In this document: one piece after another, positions 25,057 to 33,634 of the stretch
How the letters are laid out: each line of letters opens with the position of its first letter
How positions within the stretch are numbered: the stretch's first letter is position 1
Source of the DNA: an uncultured Oscillospiraceae bacterium
GTDB taxonomy: Bacteria; Bacillota; Clostridia; Oscillospirales; Oscillospiraceae
Assembly: GCA_944385675.1 (NCBI GenBank)
Contig: CALWYD010000054.1
Coordinates: forward strand, 1 to 50,971
DNA: 50,971 nucleotides
Reading direction: 5' to 3'
The notes under the pieces: model-generated
Databases searched by the model: none
What the model saw: the letters and a program-made list of their open reading frames with translations, nothing else
Told to the model about the DNA's origin: nothing
Position numbers and translations under genes: made by a program

Positions 25057-25707
25057 ATGGATCAGAAAGAAATTTTAAGCAGGGTGGATCATACCATCCT
25101 TACCCCCACCGCCACCTGGGACCAGGTAAAGGCGGTATGCGATGAGGGACTGGAGCTGGCCACTGCCTCAGTGTGCATTCCACCCAGGTACGTAAAACAG
25201 GCGGCGGGCTATGTGGGCCACCGCTTGAAGATATGCACGGTGGTGGGCTTTCCCAACGGGTACTCCACCCCGGAAGTGAAGGTGTTTGAGACAGAGGACG
25301 CCATCCGGAACGGGGCCGACGAGATTGACATGGTGATCAACCTGGGTCTTGCCAAGGTCGGGGACTGGGAGGGCGTGTTGGAGGAAATTAAGGCAGTAAA
25401 AGCATCCTGTAAGGGTCGCATTTTAAAGGTCATTGTGGAGGCATGTCTGCTCACCCAGGAGGAGAAAGTGGCTATGTGCCGCATTGTTTCCATGTCCGGG
25501 GCGGATTTCATTAAGACCTCCACCGGCTTTTCCACAGGTGGGGCTACCCTGGAGGATGTGCGGCTGTTCCGGGAGCGGATCAGCCCTGATATTCGGGTGA
25601 AGGCAGCGGGCGGCATCCGAACCTTTGAGCAGGCCCAGGCCTTTCTGGAGGCCGGGGCAGATCGCATTGGTTCCAGTGCGCTGGCGGCTTTGGCTATGGG
25701 AAAGTGA
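25057..25707 (+). CDS. deoC: Deoxyribose-phosphate aldolase
   Basis: A 216-residue class I aldolase that cleaves 2-deoxyribose-5-phosphate to glyceraldehyde-3-phosphate and acetaldehyde in deoxynucleoside catabolism. The N-terminal RVDHTILTPTATWDQV, VVGFPNGYSTPEVKVFE and DEIDMVINLG match DeoC. The Schiff-base lysine lies in FIKTSTGFSTGGAT and the proton-relay lysine in VKAAGGIRTFEQA. Start ATG 25057 is preceded by GAGAGGAGC. No other deo genes adjoin it. Confidence 0.96.
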   Translation: MDQKEILSRVDHTILTPTATWDQVKAVCDEGLELATASVCIPPRYVKQAAGYVGHRLKICTVVGFPNGYSTPEVKVFETEDAIRNGADEIDMVINLGLAKVGDWEGVLEEIKAVKASCKGRILKVIVEACLLTQEEKVAMCRIVSMSGADFIKTSTGFSTGGATLEDVRLFRERISPDIRVKAAGGIRTFEQAQAFLEAGADRIGSSALAALAMGK

Positions 25708-25723
25708 ACACAAGATACAGTAC

Positions 25724-25754
25724 AAATGGGTCCGGCATTTGCCGGGCCCATTTT
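25724..25754 (+). terminator. deoC terminator
   Basis: AAATGGGTCCGGC (25724-25736) pairs with GCCGGGCCCATTT (25741-25753) around ATTT. The T-run is short. Confidence 0.8.
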
Positions 25755-25851
25755 GCGCCTTTCTTCAGTTGTTTTCAGGGTGTGGGCGGGCACCAACAGG
25801 GGCGTGGCGGCATAGTCTGGGGTACAGATTTGTTGATACGGAGGGTCGTTT

Positions 25852-26934
25852 ATGACTGCTTTACCCCATATTGAATATTTCCTGGGGGCCAATGCCCCCA
25901 CCGGGTTTTACTCCCTGTATCCCCAGCTGCTGCCACCTGAGGAAGCACGGGCCATCTACATCCTCAAGGGCGGACCGGGGTGCGGGAAATCCACCCTCAT
26001 GCGCAGGGTGGGGGCACGGATGGAGGAAGAAGGGCTGAAGACAGAGTATACCCTGTGCTCCGGGGATCCAGCCTCCCTGGACGCTCTGCTCCTGCCGGAG
26101 CTAGGAGTGGCCCTGGTGGACGGAACCGCCCCACATGTGGTGGAGCCCAAATATCCAGGGGCGGTGGAGCGCTATGTGAACCTGGGAGAGTGCTATGACA
26201 GCCGGGCGCTGTGGGCGCGGCGGAAGGAGCTTATGGACTGCATGTCAGGGTACAAGGGCTGCTACCAGCGGGCCTACCGCTGCCTGGGGGCCTCGGCGGA
26301 GATCTCTGAGGACCTGCGTGCCACTTTGCTCACCCCGGAATTGTCGGAGAAGCTGGCCAAGAGGGCCCGAGGGATCCTCTCCCGGGAGTTGCGGAAGAAG
26401 AGAGATGTGACCGGGGGACAAGTGAAACAGCGGTTTTTGGGGGCTGTGACCCACCTGGGCCCCATGTGTCTGTTTGAGACGGCTCTGGCCCAATGTCCCC
26501 GGGTCTATGAGCTGGTGGACAGTTACGGTCTGGCCCACGAGATGCTTATCCACCTGTTGGCGGGGGCGTCGGCGGGAGGCTGGGATACGGTGGCCTGCCC
26601 CGATCCCATGGCACCTGACCGCCTGGCTCACCTGCTGGTTCCGGAACGGGGGCTGGCCTTCCTTACCTCCACAACTGCCCTGCCGCTGCCAGGAAAACCC
26701 TATCGGCGCATCCGGCTGGACGCTGCGGCAGATCGGGAGCTGCTGCGCCGCAGCCGGCCCAGGCTGCGATTTGCCAAGAAGGTGTCCGCCGCTCTGGTGG
26801 AGGAAGCAGTGGACTCTCTGGCACAGGCCAAGGCTATGCACGATGAGCTGGAGAGCATTTACAATCCCTACGTGGACTTTGACCGGGTGGAAGAGATTGC
26901 CCGGCAGATCCAAGAGGAAATTTTGTCCCTGTAA
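25852..26934 (+). CDS. P-loop ATPase-like protein of unknown function (PRK06851 type)
   Basis: A 360-residue protein with Walker A motif KGGPGCGKSTLM at residues 39-50. The rest resembles an uncharacterised Firmicutes family annotated only as 'ATPase' (PRK06851). After the P-loop come ALVDGTAPHVVEPKYPGAVERYVNLG, a helical middle, THLGPMCLFETALAQCPRVYELVDSYG, and a C-terminal coiled segment ending VDFDRVEEIARQIQEEIL. Members are often found in spore-formers, but the role is unknown. RBS ACGGAGGG precedes ATG 25852. The gene is monocistronic. Confidence 0.78.
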   Translation: MTALPHIEYFLGANAPTGFYSLYPQLLPPEEARAIYILKGGPGCGKSTLMRRVGARMEEEGLKTEYTLCSGDPASLDALLLPELGVALVDGTAPHVVEPKYPGAVERYVNLGECYDSRALWARRKELMDCMSGYKGCYQRAYRCLGASAEISEDLRATLLTPELSEKLAKRARGILSRELRKKRDVTGGQVKQRFLGAVTHLGPMCLFETALAQCPRVYELVDSYGLAHEMLIHLLAGASAGGWDTVACPDPMAPDRLAHLLVPERGLAFLTSTTALPLPGKPYRRIRLDAAADRELLRRSRPRLRFAKKVSAALVEEAVDSLAQAKAMHDELESIYNPYVDFDRVEEIARQIQEEILSL

Positions 26935-26941
26935 ATAAAAG

Positions 26942-26966
26942 GGGCCCCCGCCGCAGGCGGGGGCCC
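26942..26966. terminator. Terminator between convergent genes
   Basis: An 11-bp GC-only stem GGGCCCCCGCC (26942-26952) pairs with 26956-26966. The T-run is on the minus-strand side (AAAATAAA before 26941), so it mainly ends the glycerate kinase transcript. Confidence 0.82.
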
Positions 26967-26979
26967 TGTTATATTCAGA

Positions 26980-28212
26980 TTATCGGCGGATAAGGACCAC
27001 CGCCACATCATTGACGTTGGTGCCGGTGGCACCGGTGACAATGAGACCACCACAGCAAGCCAGAGCGCGGTAGGCGTCGTTGTCCTGGAGCACATCAAAG
27101 ATGGACAGCCCTTCCTGTGCCAGTACGGCCTGCGTCTGGCCGGTGACAAAGCCGCCGGCGGCATCGGTGGGGCCGTCAGTGCCGTCGGAGCCGAAGGAGA
27201 AGACGGCGGTTTCCTGCAGCCCGTCAATGCCCTGGGCGGCGGAGAGGGCAATCTCCTGGTTACGGCCCCCCTTGCCCTTCCCGGTCAGGCGCACCACCGT
27301 CTCTCCCCCTGCCAGGAAGGCCAGAGAGCGGGAGGCATCCTGGTGGTAGCGGGCGATGGAAGCCAGGAAGGAGCCGGCCTCCCTTGCCTGGCAGGTGAGG
27401 CTGTCGGTGAGAATGACGGGCTCATAGTTCAGTTCCCGGCAGGCCTGGGCGGCAGCCTGACACAGCTCCCGTACGCTGCCGGTGATGTGAGTCTCCACGT
27501 TGTCCAACTGCTTTGGAGTCTCCTGGGCCAGCAGCGCCAGCGCCTGGGGTGTAAGCTTCAGAGCATATTTCTCCACAACGGCCCGGGCTTCTTCACAGGT
27601 GGAGCCGTCAGGATAGGCGGGGCCGGAGGCAATCATATCCAGGGGGTCGCCGATAATATCGGAGAGAACCACAGCAAAGACCCGGGCGGGGGCGCAGTGC
27701 TGGGCGAAGCGTCCCCCTTTTACCGCGGACAGCCGTTTGCGCAGGATGTTCATCTCCACGATGTCCGCCCCGCAGGCCAAGAGTTGGCGGGTTACATCCT
27801 GCAACTCTTCCCCGGGGATAAGGGGCTTTTCAAACAGGGCAGAACCGCCTCCGGACAGGAGAAACAAAACAGTATCCTGTTTTGTCAGATCGCTGGTCAG
27901 TTCCAAAGCCCGGGAAGTGGCGGAGAAGGTATTCTCATCCGGGACGGGATGGCCCGCCTCCCGAACTTCCAAATTCCCGATGGGGCCCTGGCTGTGGTCA
28001 TACTTGGTGATAACAATGCCGGCATCCGGCTTTCGTTCCAGGCTGTTCCAGGCCGCATCGGCCATGGACCAGGCGGCTTTGCCCACGGATACCAGCACCA
28101 ACTTCCCCGAACCAAAGCAGCGCCCGGACAACGCCCGGGCCACTGCCGCGTCCGGGCGTACCTGAGCGATGGCCTTTGTGACAATGGTGTCACAGTCCTG
28201 TCTCAATCCCAT
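26980..28212 (-). CDS. Glycerate 2-kinase, MOFRL/DUF4147 family
   Basis: A 410-residue kinase. The N-terminal DUF4147 domain has VLVSVGKAAWSMADAAW, EAGHPVPDENTF and FLLSGGGSALFEKP, with KRLSAVKGGRFAQHCAPA and VLSDIIGDPLDMIASGPAYPD. The C-terminal MOFRL domain has FLAGGETVVRLTGKGKGGRNQEIALSA, here cited only by its key residues GGET and GRNQE. These enzymes phosphorylate D-glycerate to 2-phosphoglycerate. It is 48 bp downstream of the GH25 gene on the same strand, with no functional link apparent. Confidence 0.92.
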   Translation of the reverse strand: MGLRQDCDTIVTKAIAQVRPDAAVARALSGRCFGSGKLVLVSVGKAAWSMADAAWNSLERKPDAGIVITKYDHSQGPIGNLEVREAGHPVPDENTFSATSRALELTSDLTKQDTVLFLLSGGGSALFEKPLIPGEELQDVTRQLLACGADIVEMNILRKRLSAVKGGRFAQHCAPARVFAVVLSDIIGDPLDMIASGPAYPDGSTCEEARAVVEKYALKLTPQALALLAQETPKQLDNVETHITGSVRELCQAAAQACRELNYEPVILTDSLTCQAREAGSFLASIARYHQDASRSLAFLAGGETVVRLTGKGKGGRNQEIALSAAQGIDGLQETAVFSFGSDGTDGPTDAAGGFVTGQTQAVLAQEGLSIFDVLQDNDAYRALACCGGLIVTGATGTNVNDVAVVLIRR

Positions 28213-28260
28213 ACAGATTCCTCCCCTGTCAGAATGTCTGCTGCGCTGTGCACAAAAAAT

Positions 28261-29157
28261 TTAAGAGTCGTTTACCAGTGAGAAGTCCAGGTTCCAGTCC
28301 ACATTTCCCTGGATGCCCGACACTTGGCCGGTGTGGGTGTACTGCCAGGCATGAAAATGATAGTAAAAATCAGGGACGCTGTCATAGTCAGCCAGCCAGA
28401 AGGGGTACTGGTCCAACTGGGACAAGTCAAAAAAGAGGTAACCCATGTCACGGTTGAAGTAGATAGCAGGCGTATAACCGCCCTGCTCAATCTCCTGGCA
28501 GAAGGCGGCAGCACACCGGGTCAAGGTCTCACCGTCCATGCTGTGGGTACGGGCCTGGCTGTCGTGGGTAATAAACTCCCAGTCAAAGAACACCGGATAG
28601 TCCAGGGGCCGGCCAGCCAATGTATCCAGCACAAAGCGGGCCTCTTCCCTGGCCTCTTCTTCCGTGAGGGCCTGGGAGAAAAAGTACACCCCCACCAGCA
28701 CGCCGGCCTCTGATGCCCCTTGAAGGTTTTCCTCAAAGCGGGGATCCAGGTTCAGCCCCCCTTGGGTATAGCCCCGGTAGCCCAGGCGGAGGATGGCAAA
28801 CTCCACCCCGTCGGCCGCCGCTGCCTGCCAGTCGATCTCCCCCTGGTAGAAGGATACGTCAATCCCTTGGCGGGCCTGGATATCCCCTGAGGTATAGCTG
28901 ACCCGCCCGTCGGGGCCGGTTTGAAAGCCTTGGGGGTCATAGGTGTTGACGGCCACCCCCTCCAGAGCCTGAAGGGTCATGTCCCGGTAGAGAAAGGTGA
29001 CAGGCCGGCGGCTGAGACGGTAGAGCTGAAAGCCGCCGCCGGCAGCGGCCAGCAGAATGGCAAGACAAACCAACAGCCAGGGCCATCTGGGACGGGAAGA
29101 GGCGAGACGGCGGGGCCGCGGGCTCTGGCCCTCACGGGGCCTGGTGTGATGATACAT
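28261..29157 (-). CDS. Membrane-anchored GH25 muramidase
   Basis: A 298-residue protein. It begins with a basic, proline-rich cytoplasmic segment, a single transmembrane helix at about 24-46 (PWLLVCLAILLAAAGGGF), a linker module with MTLQALEGVAVNTYDP, and a family 25 lysozyme domain: IDVSFYQGEIDWQ, FAILRLGYRGY, VFFDWEF and AIYFNRD. The orientation is N-in with the catalytic domain outside. Start ATG 29157 is chosen because GGAGG stands five bases upstream; the alternative ATG at 29208 has only a poor site. It shares linker and catalytic domain with the SLH protein at 2642-4000. Confidence 0.88.
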   Translation of the reverse strand: MYHHTRPREGQSPRPRRLASSRPRWPWLLVCLAILLAAAGGGFQLYRLSRRPVTFLYRDMTLQALEGVAVNTYDPQGFQTGPDGRVSYTSGDIQARQGIDVSFYQGEIDWQAAAADGVEFAILRLGYRGYTQGGLNLDPRFEENLQGASEAGVLVGVYFFSQALTEEEAREEARFVLDTLAGRPLDYPVFFDWEFITHDSQARTHSMDGETLTRCAAAFCQEIEQGGYTPAIYFNRDMGYLFFDLSQLDQYPFWLADYDSVPDFYYHFHAWQYTHTGQVSGIQGNVDWNLDFSLVNDS

Positions 29158-29236
29158 GAATTCCTCCGTCTGGGCGGGCAGAGCCGCCTGGATAACGGCG
29201 GAATGCATACGCTCTTTTTCTCTTTGCGGCGGTGAA

Positions 29237-31624
29237 TTAGCCGATAACTTTGCGGGCCACGTCCACACTCTCCTTGGCATCCCGGGCGTAGAAGTCGGCA
29301 CCGATTTGCCGGGCATAGTCGGGGGTGAGTACTGCTCCCCCCACCACCACCTGACAGGGCACGTCCTCCCGGCGCAGCAGGGCGATGGTGTCCGCCATGC
29401 TGCCCAGAGTGGTGGTCATCAGGGCGGACAGGCCCACCAGAGGGGCCTGATGCTGCCTGGCCGCCCGGAGGACCTCCTGGGGAGGAACATCCCGGCCCAG
29501 GTCAATGACGGTGTAGCCGTAGTTTTCCAGAAGTACCTTTACAATGTTTTTGCCGATATCATGGATGTCCCCCTGTACGGTAGCCAGAACAATGGGCCCC
29601 TTGCCCTCCTGAGCACCGGGTTGGCCGGACAGGCGGGCCCGGATGACCTCAAAGGCAGCCTGGGCCGCACTTGCAGCCTGGATAAGCTGGGGCAGGAAGA
29701 CCCGCCCCGCTTCAAAATCGGCCCCCACCTGGTCCAGGGCGGGAATCAACACATGATCCACCACGTCCAGAGGGGCCCGCTGCTCCAGAAGGGCCCGGGC
29801 AGCCTCACCGGCTTCCCCCTTCAAACCGGCCCGCACCAGTTCTCCCAGATCCCGGGAGGTACCGGGGGCAGGGGCAGAAGAGGGGGCGGAAGTGGTAATA
29901 GAGGTAGATACCTGGGCCTGGCCATAAGCGGCAATAAAGTCCCGGGCATCGGTATCAATGTTCATCAGCAGGTGGTAGCTGCGCACCGCCGCCATCATGG
30001 CGTCCACATTTGGGTTGATAATGGGCAGATCCAGCCCACGGGTCATGGCCATGGTAAGAAAATTCTGGTTGATGAGGGGCCGGGCCGGCAGGCCGAAGGA
30101 GATGTTGGACACCCCCAGCACCGTCTTCAGCCCCAGTTCTCTGTGGACACAATCCAGAGCCTCCAACGTCTGGGCAGCCCCCTCAGGCTCCGCGGAGACA
30201 GTGAGGGTAAGACAGTCGATATATACGTCCTCCCGGCGAATGCCGTGGGCCAGGGCTCGGTTGAGAATGCGCCTGGCAATGTCCAGCCGGGCCTGGGTGG
30301 ATTTGGGGATGCCGTTTTTGTCCAGGGTGAGACCCACCACGGCGGCGCCGTACTTTTTTACCAGGGGGAGAATGGCCTCCAGGGCCTCCTCATCTCCATT
30401 GACTGAGTTGACAATAGCCTTGCCGCAGTATACCCGCAGGGCGTCCTTCAGTACCTGGGGACGGGTAGAGTCCAGCTGCAGAGGAGCGTCTGTCACCCCC
30501 TGAACAGCCTTGACCACCCGGATCATCATGGCCCTCTCGTCAATCTCGGGCAGGCCCACATTGATGTCCAGGATGTCTGCCCCCGCCCCGGTTTGCTCCA
30601 GGGCCTGACCCAGCATGTAGTCGATATTTTCCTGCTTCAGGGCCTCTTTCATGGCCTTTTTGCCCGTGGGATTGATGCGCTCTCCAATGACCCGAACCCG
30701 GTCAATGGGAACAGCCCGGGTGGCACTGCACACGGCGGCGGGGACATGACGGGGAATCTGGCGGATCTCCTTCCCCTTCAGGGCCCGTGCCAGCAGAGCG
30801 ATGTACTCCGGGGTGGTGCCGCAGCAGCCGCCGTACAGCTTGACACCCAGGTCGGTGAGCTGGGCCATGCTTTCCGCAAACTCTTCCGGAGTAATATCAT
30901 ATCCTCCGCCGCCTGGGTCGGGAAGGCCGGCGTTGGGCTTGATGGCGATGGGCAGGGTAGACCAGCGGGTTAGCTCCTCCACCAGGGGGGGCATCTCCCG
31001 GGGACCCAGGGAACAGTTTACTCCAATGGCGTCGGCCCCCATGCCCTCCAGAGTGAGGGCGGCACAGGCCGGGCTGCAGCCCAGGAAGGTGCGCCCTCGC
31101 TCCTCATAGGTCATGGTGACCATGACCGGGAGGGCACAGCACTCTTTTACTGCCAGCAGAGCGGCCCTGGCCTCTTGCAGGTCGGCCATGGTCTCGATCA
31201 TCACAAGGTCCGCACCCGCCTCCGTGGCGGCCCGGACCTCCTCCTTAAAAATATCTACCGCCGTCTCAAACGGCAGCAGGCCGGTGGGCTCCAGCAGCTG
31301 ACCGATGGGACCCAGATCCAGGGCCACCAGAGCTCGGCCGGCAGCTGCCTTTTTGGCTAAGGCAATGGAGGGGGGAATAATCTCCCCCGGGGTTTTCCCC
31401 GTGCGGGCCAGCTTCTCCCGGTTGGCGCCGAAGGTGTTGGCACACAGAATTTGGGAGCCGGCCTGCACATAGGCCCGGTGGATCTCCAGCAGCCACTCCG
31501 GATGTTCCAGAGCGGCCAGCTCCGGGGCCTCCCCCATTCTGAGCCCCTTAGCCTGGAGCATGGTACCCATGCCTCCGTCCAGCAAAATGGGGCCTTTGGA
31601 CTTAAGAAGCTCATGAAATTCCAC
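29237..31624 (-). CDS. metH: Cobalamin-dependent methionine synthase lacking the activation domain
   Basis: A 795-residue protein with three of the four MetH modules. Homocysteine-binding barrel (1-290): zinc cysteines Cys204 (GVNCSLGP), Cys267 and Cys268 (GGCCGTTPEY). Pterin-binding barrel (about 312-560): VIGERINPTG, LDINVGLPEIDERAM, QLDSTRP. Cobalamin cap and binding domain (about 590-795): GDIHDIGKN with the DxHxxG lower-ligand His688. The SAM-binding reactivation domain is missing here and is encoded by the adjacent upstream gene. The start is GTG 31624 with AGGTGG (complement of 31630-31635) five bases before it; another GTG at 31633 lies within that site. It transfers methyl from methyltetrahydrofolate to homocysteine. 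Confidence 0.95.
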   Translation of the reverse strand: MEFHELLKSKGPILLDGGMGTMLQAKGLRMGEAPELAALEHPEWLLEIHRAYVQAGSQILCANTFGANREKLARTGKTPGEIIPPSIALAKKAAAGRALVALDLGPIGQLLEPTGLLPFETAVDIFKEEVRAATEAGADLVMIETMADLQEARAALLAVKECCALPVMVTMTYEERGRTFLGCSPACAALTLEGMGADAIGVNCSLGPREMPPLVEELTRWSTLPIAIKPNAGLPDPGGGGYDITPEEFAESMAQLTDLGVKLYGGCCGTTPEYIALLARALKGKEIRQIPRHVPAAVCSATRAVPIDRVRVIGERINPTGKKAMKEALKQENIDYMLGQALEQTGAGADILDINVGLPEIDERAMMIRVVKAVQGVTDAPLQLDSTRPQVLKDALRVYCGKAIVNSVNGDEEALEAILPLVKKYGAAVVGLTLDKNGIPKSTQARLDIARRILNRALAHGIRREDVYIDCLTLTVSAEPEGAAQTLEALDCVHRELGLKTVLGVSNISFGLPARPLINQNFLTMAMTRGLDLPIINPNVDAMMAAVRSYHLLMNIDTDARDFIAAYGQAQVSTSITTSAPSSAPAPGTSRDLGELVRAGLKGEAGEAARALLEQRAPLDVVDHVLIPALDQVGADFEAGRVFLPQLIQAASAAQAAFEVIRARLSGQPGAQEGKGPIVLATVQGDIHDIGKNIVKVLLENYGYTVIDLGRDVPPQEVLRAARQHQAPLVGLSALMTTTLGSMADTIALLRREDVPCQVVVGGAVLTPDYARQIGADFYARDAKESVDVARKVIG

Positions 31625-32288
31625 AGTGACCACCTGACTTTCGGTAACCGCAATTTTCCCGGGCGGGACAGCCCAGGCAGCTGCGGGAGAATTGGGGGAT
31701 TGGCTGGTCGGCCACCCCCAGAATGGCGGTAACCGATTTGCGGGGGATAAGAATGTGGCTGGTGCTGGCGGTCAGACCCACCCGGCGGGGGGCGTCCAAC
31801 AGAGCCAGCAGCTCGCCCTGAAGGGCAAGAGGGAGATCCCCGTAGCCGGGGCTGTACCGGTAGGGGAAAAAACAGCCGGGGAATTTCCCCTGGAGCTGTG
31901 TTTCGATCTGGTCGCACACCTGCTCTACTGCTGCATCGGCGGCGCAGTCCAGGGCAAGGCTCTGGAGCATGTCCTGGCTCTGAGCCCGGCGGATAAGTTC
32001 GTCGGTCTGAACCCCCAGGGTAACACAGAATATAATTGCCCTGGAGCACAATTCCAGATGGTGTCTCAGATCCCGGCCGGGGAGCAGCAGCCCGCAGGAC
32101 AGACGTACCCCCTCAGCTTGGGCAGTCACGTCAAAGCAGCGCCAGGCCCAACGGGGCCTGGCCGTTTGGGCGAGCCGGGAACAGGCCAGCCGGGCCTGCT
32201 CCCGCAGCGCCTTGTCCGCCCGCTCAGGGGGACAGCCCATATACCGGAGCCCCTCATTCTCGTCGATGGAAAGAGCGGACAGGGACAC
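31611..32288 (-). CDS. Stand-alone MetH reactivation-domain protein
   Basis: A 225-residue protein resembling the vitamin-B12-dependent methionine synthase activation domain, seen in CSRAIIFCVTLGVQTDELIRRAQ, DCAADAAVEQVCDQIETQL, FFPYRYSPGYGDLPLALQ and LIPRKSVTAILGVADQ. It should bind SAM and reductively remethylate inactive cob(II)alamin on MetH. The C-terminus has CLGCPARENCGYR, four closely spaced cysteines that could hold a cluster or zinc, which the E. coli domain lacks. The start is GTG 32288, six bases after AGGAGGTGA. Its stop overlaps the metH start by 14 bases, in a different frame, so they are coupled. Confidence 0.9.
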   Translation of the reverse strand: MSLSALSIDENEGLRYMGCPPERADKALREQARLACSRLAQTARPRWAWRCFDVTAQAEGVRLSCGLLLPGRDLRHHLELCSRAIIFCVTLGVQTDELIRRAQSQDMLQSLALDCAADAAVEQVCDQIETQLQGKFPGCFFPYRYSPGYGDLPLALQGELLALLDAPRRVGLTASTSHILIPRKSVTAILGVADQPIPQFSRSCLGCPARENCGYRKSGGHCGIS

Positions 32289-32321
32289 GGCCCTCACCTC
32301 CTGTGGAGCGGTTGAAAAAGG

Positions 32322-33335
32322 TTACAGCAAGGTAACGCCGGCATTCTGACAGGCCCGGAGGTTTTCTTCATCCCACAGGGAGGACTGCACCTCACCGATA
32401 TGGTACTTTCCCAGCAGGAACATGGACACCCGAGACTGTCCGATTCCACCTCCCATGGTCAGGGGAAGCTGGCCGGAGAGCAGCATCTTGTGGAAGGGGA
32501 GCTCACGGCGGTAGTCACAGCCGGCCAGGGTAAGCTGGCGGTCCAGACTCTCCGGATCCACCCGGATGCCCATGGAGGACAGCTCAATAGCCTGGCCGTT
32601 GACGCTGTCCCAGCACAGCAGGTCACCGTTAAGGTTCCAGTCATCATAGTCAGGGGCACGGCCGTCGTGAGGCACTCCCGAGCGCAGCTTTCCTCCGATG
32701 CCGGTGAGGAAGGTGACGGGATGCTCCTTCACAAAGGCGTTCTCCCGCTCCCTGGGGGAGAGGGTGGGGTAGCGGTCCTCCAGCTCCTGGGAAGAGACGA
32801 AGGTCACCTGAGTGGACAGCTTGGGCAGAACGGACAGTTGGGGAAAGACGGTGCGCAGGAAGTATTGGGTGTCAGCCAGGGCCCCCACAATAGCTTGGGC
32901 AGTGGCATAGAGAAACTCCAGATTCCGGTCCTCCTGGGTGATAATCTTTTCCCAGTCCCACTGGTCTACATAGGCGGAGTGGAGATTGTCCAGCTCCTCG
33001 TCCCGACGGATGGCGTTCATATCGGTGTAAAGGCCCTCTCCCACCTGAAACTGGTAGCGGTGCAGGGCCAGACGTTTCCACTTGGCCAGGGAGTGAACTA
33101 CCTGGGCGGTACTTTCCACTCCGTTGATATCAAAGGATACAGGGCGTTCCACTCCGTTCAGGTCATCGTTAAGGCCCGAGGAGGCGGAGACAAACAGCGG
33201 GGCGGAGACCCGATGCAGGCGCAGGGCGCCGGCCAGCTTGTCTTCGAACAAACGCTTTAAAAGGCCAATAGCCTTCTGGGTTTCATAGATGGACAGCAAA
33301 GAGGTGTAGCCCTGGGGAATGGCGATGTGGCGCAT
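32322..33335 (-). CDS. asnA: Aspartate-ammonia ligase (asparagine synthetase A)
   Basis: A 337-residue class II synthetase-like enzyme that makes asparagine from aspartate, ammonia and ATP. Conserved stretches are RVSAPLFVSASSGLNDDLNG, AQVVHSLAKWKRLAL, GLYTDMNAIRRDE, WDWEKII and LTMGGGIGQSRVSMFLL near the end. The start is ATG 33335 behind TTAGGAGT; an upstream in-frame ATG at 33395 lies in the promoter. It is 33 bp upstream of the metH-activation gene and probably heads the asnA-activation-metH unit. Confidence 0.95.
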   Translation of the reverse strand: MRHIAIPQGYTSLLSIYETQKAIGLLKRLFEDKLAGALRLHRVSAPLFVSASSGLNDDLNGVERPVSFDINGVESTAQVVHSLAKWKRLALHRYQFQVGEGLYTDMNAIRRDEELDNLHSAYVDQWDWEKIITQEDRNLEFLYATAQAIVGALADTQYFLRTVFPQLSVLPKLSTQVTFVSSQELEDRYPTLSPRERENAFVKEHPVTFLTGIGGKLRSGVPHDGRAPDYDDWNLNGDLLCWDSVNGQAIELSSMGIRVDPESLDRQLTLAGCDYRRELPFHKMLLSGQLPLTMGGGIGQSRVSMFLLGKYHIGEVQSSLWDEENLRACQNAGVTLL

Positions 33336-33366
33336 AACAAACACTCCTAACATTTTCGATTTTTTT

Positions 33367-33395
33367 ATTATACAAAATCCCCCCCGGAAAAGCAA
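33367..33395 (-). promoter_or_regulatory. Promoter of asnA (and probably the metH genes)
   Basis: On the minus strand, TTGCTT (complement of 33390-33395), 17 bp, TATAAT (complement of 33367-33372). No T-box or cobalamin riboswitch motif is seen between it and the start codon. Confidence 0.72.
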
Positions 33396-33568
33396 CTAAT
33401 ACCGGCGAGGATTTTCTAAGTAGTGGGACATATTGCTGGAGAAAGGAGAACGGAGGCTGGCGGGGACTCAATTGCGCGCACAGTGGAACTGGGCTCTGGC
33501 CTCGGGATGATGGACTAAAAAGGAGACACAGGGAAAGAATTTGTGGAAAGCTTTCCCCCCATTCGTCC

Positions 33569-33597
33569 TTGCAAATGGGGCAGGTCTATTTTATAAT
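33569..33597 (+). promoter_or_regulatory. Promoter of exoA
   Basis: TTGCAA (33569-33574), a 17-bp spacer and perfect TATAAT (33592-33597), leading to ATG 33635 behind GTAGGAGGAG. Confidence 0.72.
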
Positions 33598-33634
33598 GGT
33601 GAAAAATGCCGGATGTCCGACTGTAGGAGGAGTT

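Noticed and set aside
31611-31624. metH and its activation gene as one frameshifted gene
   Set aside because: The activation domain lies upstream, the reverse of the domain order in fused MetH, and each gene has its own RBS and start in a different frame, so it is a true split.
33336-33568. T-box or other riboswitch upstream of asnA or exoA
   Set aside because: No T-box core, S-box or cobalamin-box sequence is visible; only two divergent sigma-A promoters are supported.
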